A DNA stretch of 60,910 nt from contig CALUNH010000014.1 of the NCBI GenBank assembly GCA_944321965.1, positions 1 through 60,910 of the forward strand, read 5' to 3'. Below the pieces are notes generated by a model, which saw only the letters and a list, made by a program, of their open reading frames with translations, ran no database searches and had not been told where the DNA came from. Source of the DNA: an uncultured Alistipes sp. (GTDB taxonomy: Bacteria > Bacteroidota > Bacteroidia > Bacteroidales > Rikenellaceae). Shown here in pieces: positions 58,975 through 60,910 of this stretch. Positions within the stretch are counted from its first letter, which is position 1; every line of letters begins with the position of its first letter. A program made the position numbers and the translations under genes.

Positions 58975-59012
58975 CAAAGATAACAAGAATGTTTGGAAAA
59001 GCGTTATCTTTG
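58975..59012. promoter_or_regulatory. palindromic divergent promoter pair, ftsY / secreted protein
   Basis: TATCTTTG on each strand (58975-58982 minus, 59005-59012 plus), extended to a perfect 10-base inverted repeat CAAAGATAAC ... GTTATCTTTG. The boxes start 30 bases apart, the same as in the dapF pair. Predicted leaders are about 15 bases on both sides. Confidence 0.7.
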
Positions 59013-59034
59013 CGACAAACCCTTTTGCGAGAAG

Positions 59035-59931
59035 ATGAAAAGAAGTTTACTGTTGCTGGTTGCAGCCATCTGCGGGGTCTTCACGGCCGCCGCTCAGGAT
59101 TTGATTGTCAAGACCGACTCGACGAAGGTCGAAGCCAAGGTGATCGAGATCACCCCGGAGAATGTGCGCTACAAGCGCTTCTCGAATCCGGAGGGCCCGA
59201 CCTACGTGCTTCCCGTGGTCGAGATCCACTATATCCGCTACGCCAACGGCGAGACGGAATACTATACGCGGAGCATTCCCGCAACGCCACTCACCCCGGC
59301 GGCTCCGGCGGCTCCGGCAGCCCCTGCAGCCCCGGCGGCTTCGGAGGCGATGTCGCAGACTCCCGGCGGACAGTACGTGCTCAAGGAGTACGAGATCGGG
59401 GAACTTTACGACCGGGACGGCGTGAAGGGCATCGTGTGCCAGCTTTCGGAGGACAAGCGCCACGGGCTGGTGATTTCGCTGGATGAAATCTACCTTCACT
59501 GGAGCGAGTTCCGCAAGCCGGACCTGCGGGTCGTGGGGGCCGACAACCGTACCGACGGCCGGGACAACATGGAGAAGGTGGCGCGCTATATCGAGGCGAA
59601 CGGTCTTTCGTGGGATGATTTCCCGGCCTTCAAGTGGTGCCGCGACAAGGGTGAGGGCTGGTACCTTCCGGCGATCGACGAACTGCTGACCATCGGCCAC
59701 AACTACAACGGCGGTACGCGAATGCGCAACGACCGTCAGGCCCGGAACAAGTTCAACGGGGCGCTGAAGGATGCCGGCGGCGAGCGGATGGACCGGATGG
59801 TCTACTACTTCTCCTCAACGGAACTGGACGAGAAGAGTGCCCAGACTTCGCATATGAATATCGAACCGCCCTACGTGGTCGAGATCCCGAAATACAACAA
59901 GTTCCTCGTGCGGGCGGTTCACCGCTTCTGA
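59035..59931 (+). CDS. secreted protein with Pro-Ala linker and DUF1566-like C-terminus
   Basis: 298 residues: signal peptide (LLLLVAAICGVFTAAAQ), a beta-rich first part with KTDSTKVEAKVIEITPENVRYKRF as in Bacteroidales cell-surface proteins, a flexible linker of about four PAA repeats (TPAAPAAPAAPAAPAAS), and a C-terminal part with DFPAFKWCRDKGEGWYLPAIDELL, typical of DUF1566-like domains. The ATG at 59035 follows its promoter. No catalytic motif is recognisable. Confidence 0.85.
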   Translation: MKRSLLLLVAAICGVFTAAAQDLIVKTDSTKVEAKVIEITPENVRYKRFSNPEGPTYVLPVVEIHYIRYANGETEYYTRSIPATPLTPAAPAAPAAPAAPAASEAMSQTPGGQYVLKEYEIGELYDRDGVKGIVCQLSEDKRHGLVISLDEIYLHWSEFRKPDLRVVGADNRTDGRDNMEKVARYIEANGLSWDDFPAFKWCRDKGEGWYLPAIDELLTIGHNYNGGTRMRNDRQARNKFNGALKDAGGERMDRMVYYFSSTELDEKSAQTSHMNIEPPYVVEIPKYNKFLVRAVHRF

Positions 59932-60040
59932 GGCGAGGGGCCGCTGAAATAAAGGGCGGTCCGGCTCGGAGGTGAACAGGTCGTTCGTTTCCGGGGCGAG
60001 GGGTGTCCGGCCCTGAGGCGAGGGTTGCTCCGGCGCTATT

Positions 60041-60910
60041 TCAATTGGCAGCCGGGGCTTTTTTTTCGGGATCCGGCTTGTTGTCGGAATCCAGCTCCCG
60101 GAAGAGCCGGAGCCACTGTTCCCCGATCATTTTCAATTCATAGCGTGCGGCAGCCTGATAACACGTCTGCCGCATTAGTTCCTGCCCCTTTTCATCCGCG
60201 AAGGCCCGGAGCAGCGCTTTGGCATACTTGCGGATGCTGAATGGCGGAACGAGGATGCCGGCCTCTCCGTTCTCCGTGATTTCACGTACGGCGGCGTAGG
60301 AGTCGAACGAGACCGGAATTGCCCCGTATTGCTGGGCCTCGACCAGACACATGCCGAATCCTTCGAATGCGGAGGTCAGGCAGACGAACGAGGCCCGGCG
60401 GTAAAATGGGGCGGGGTCCGTCTGATATCCTGCGAATTCGACCCTTTTCAGTTTGAGTTTTGCGGCCAGTTTCCGCAGGTTGGCCTCTTCGCCGCCGCCG
60501 CCCACCAGGACCAGCCGCCAGTCGGGGGCATTCTTCTCCACAATCTTCCAGATCTTCAAAAGCCGGTCTACGCGCTTGTCGCAATAGGAGAATCTTCCGA
60601 CATAGAGGACGGTTTTTTCTTTCGGACAGGTGGTGGGCTCCTGTGCGGGCAGCACCGGATTGGCGATGGCTGCGAATTTGCTCAGGTCCGGATTGAATTT
60701 TTTCAGCGATTGATACAGTTGCAGGTAGTATTCCGGACAAAGCGCTACGAACTTGTCGGTATTTTTATGGATTCTGGAGTATCTCCGCAGGTAGCGCCGT
60801 TTGAGTTTGTCGGTAAAGCGGTAAACGGGTTTTCGGAGGAAGATGAACTCCATCCTGCGGAGGAACGTCGGATTCCACAGTTGCGAGCTTTTCCGGATCC
60901 TCCAGTCGTA
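60041..60910 (-). CDS. glycosyltransferase family 4, 5'-truncated by the window
   Basis: At least 289 residues; the frame is open through the window edge (…NPTFLRRMEF), so the true start is outside. GT-B fold C-terminal half: TVLYVGRFSYCDKRVDRLLK, LVLVGGGGEEANL, AGYQTDPAPFYRRASFVCLTS, and the donor-binding FEGFGMCLVEAQQYG (E-x7-E type). This would transfer a sugar in surface polysaccharide or lipopolysaccharide synthesis; the donor is unknown. Confidence 0.9.
   Translation of the reverse strand, partial: YDWRIRKSSQLWNPTFLRRMEFIFLRKPVYRFTDKLKRRYLRRYSRIHKNTDKFVALCPEYYLQLYQSLKKFNPDLSKFAAIANPVLPAQEPTTCPKEKTVLYVGRFSYCDKRVDRLLKIWKIVEKNAPDWRLVLVGGGGEEANLRKLAAKLKLKRVEFAGYQTDPAPFYRRASFVCLTSAFEGFGMCLVEAQQYGAIPVSFDSYAAVREITENGEAGILVPPFSIRKYAKALLRAFADEKGQELMRQTCYQAAARYELKMIGEQWLRLFRELDSDNKPDPEKKAPAAN

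Noticed and set aside
1-60910. Mobile elements, prophage or integrated plasmid genes
   Set aside because: No transposase, integrase, relaxase or phage structural motif on either strand, and gene content is core throughout.
1-60910. tRNA or rRNA genes
   Set aside because: No cloverleaf with TTCGA-type T loops or rRNA-like segment was seen in the intergenic regions; a dedicated search could still find one.

Overview
The window looks like chromosomal core DNA from a GC-rich member of the Bacteroidota, most likely an Alistipes-like member of the Bacteroidales (inference; no marker gene was compared). The reasons are the TTTG / TAnnTTTG promoters upstream of many genes, weak or absent Shine-Dalgarno sites, outer-membrane assembly proteins of the TamL lipoprotein type, the gene order uppS-bamA-ompH-ompH, the secreted GH20 hexosaminidase, and high GC. 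I see no rRNA, tRNA, transposase, integrase, phage gene or CRISPR array. Gene density is high, and many intergenic stretches carry hairpin terminators or C/T-rich tandem repeats.

Layout. 1-2854: alpha/beta hydrolase, a small acidic protein and dapF on the minus strand, divergent from a nitroreductase. 2861-12675: envelope assembly, with two convergent TamL-type lipoproteins and one TamB; the second tamL overlaps tamB. 12820-13731: AraC-type regulator. 14187-19627: two OmpH/Skp chaperones, BamA, UppS and NAD kinase. 19882-22656: pdxJ, a GDSL hydrolase and a CCA-adding-type nucleotidyltransferase. 22759-28161: a putative outer-membrane protein, two divergent EamA transporters, a thioesterase, a Sua5/YrdC protein, a glyoxalase and a YebC-type regulator. 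28358-31021: a membrane-anchored degenerate rubrerythrin, a frameshifted lipoprotein and a PAP2 phosphatase. 31048-39371: P-type Ca2+ ATPase, then the elongasome cluster rodA, mrdA, mreD, mreC, mreB. 39714-42059: gpsA and pgi. 42444-47687: a lipoprotein, glutamate dehydrogenase and a 993-residue receiver/PEP-synthase-like fusion. 47775-51088: a GNAT-type protein, gcvT and a dihydroorotate-dehydrogenase-like protein. 51188-58952: GH20 hexosaminidase, HD hydrolase, RNase Y, a probable 6S RNA, zapA, a ZapB-like coiled coil, rimO and ftsY. 59035-60910: a secreted protein and the 3' part of a glycosyltransferase.

Functionally the window is rich in envelope biogenesis: outer-membrane protein insertion (BamA, OmpH, TamL/TamB), lipid carrier synthesis (UppS), cell shape (Mre/Rod/PBP2), division (ZapA) and protein targeting (FtsY). 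The most unusual items are the two-receiver PEP-synthase-like protein at 44706-47687, the 6S RNA candidate at 55332-55536 between zapA and rny, palindromic back-to-back promoters at three divergent gene pairs, the extra tamL paralogue, and a lipoprotein whose signal peptide is out of frame at a G6 run. I did not find a clearly novel multi-gene defence or metabolic system; the receiver/PEP-synthase-like fusion is the best candidate for undescribed biology.
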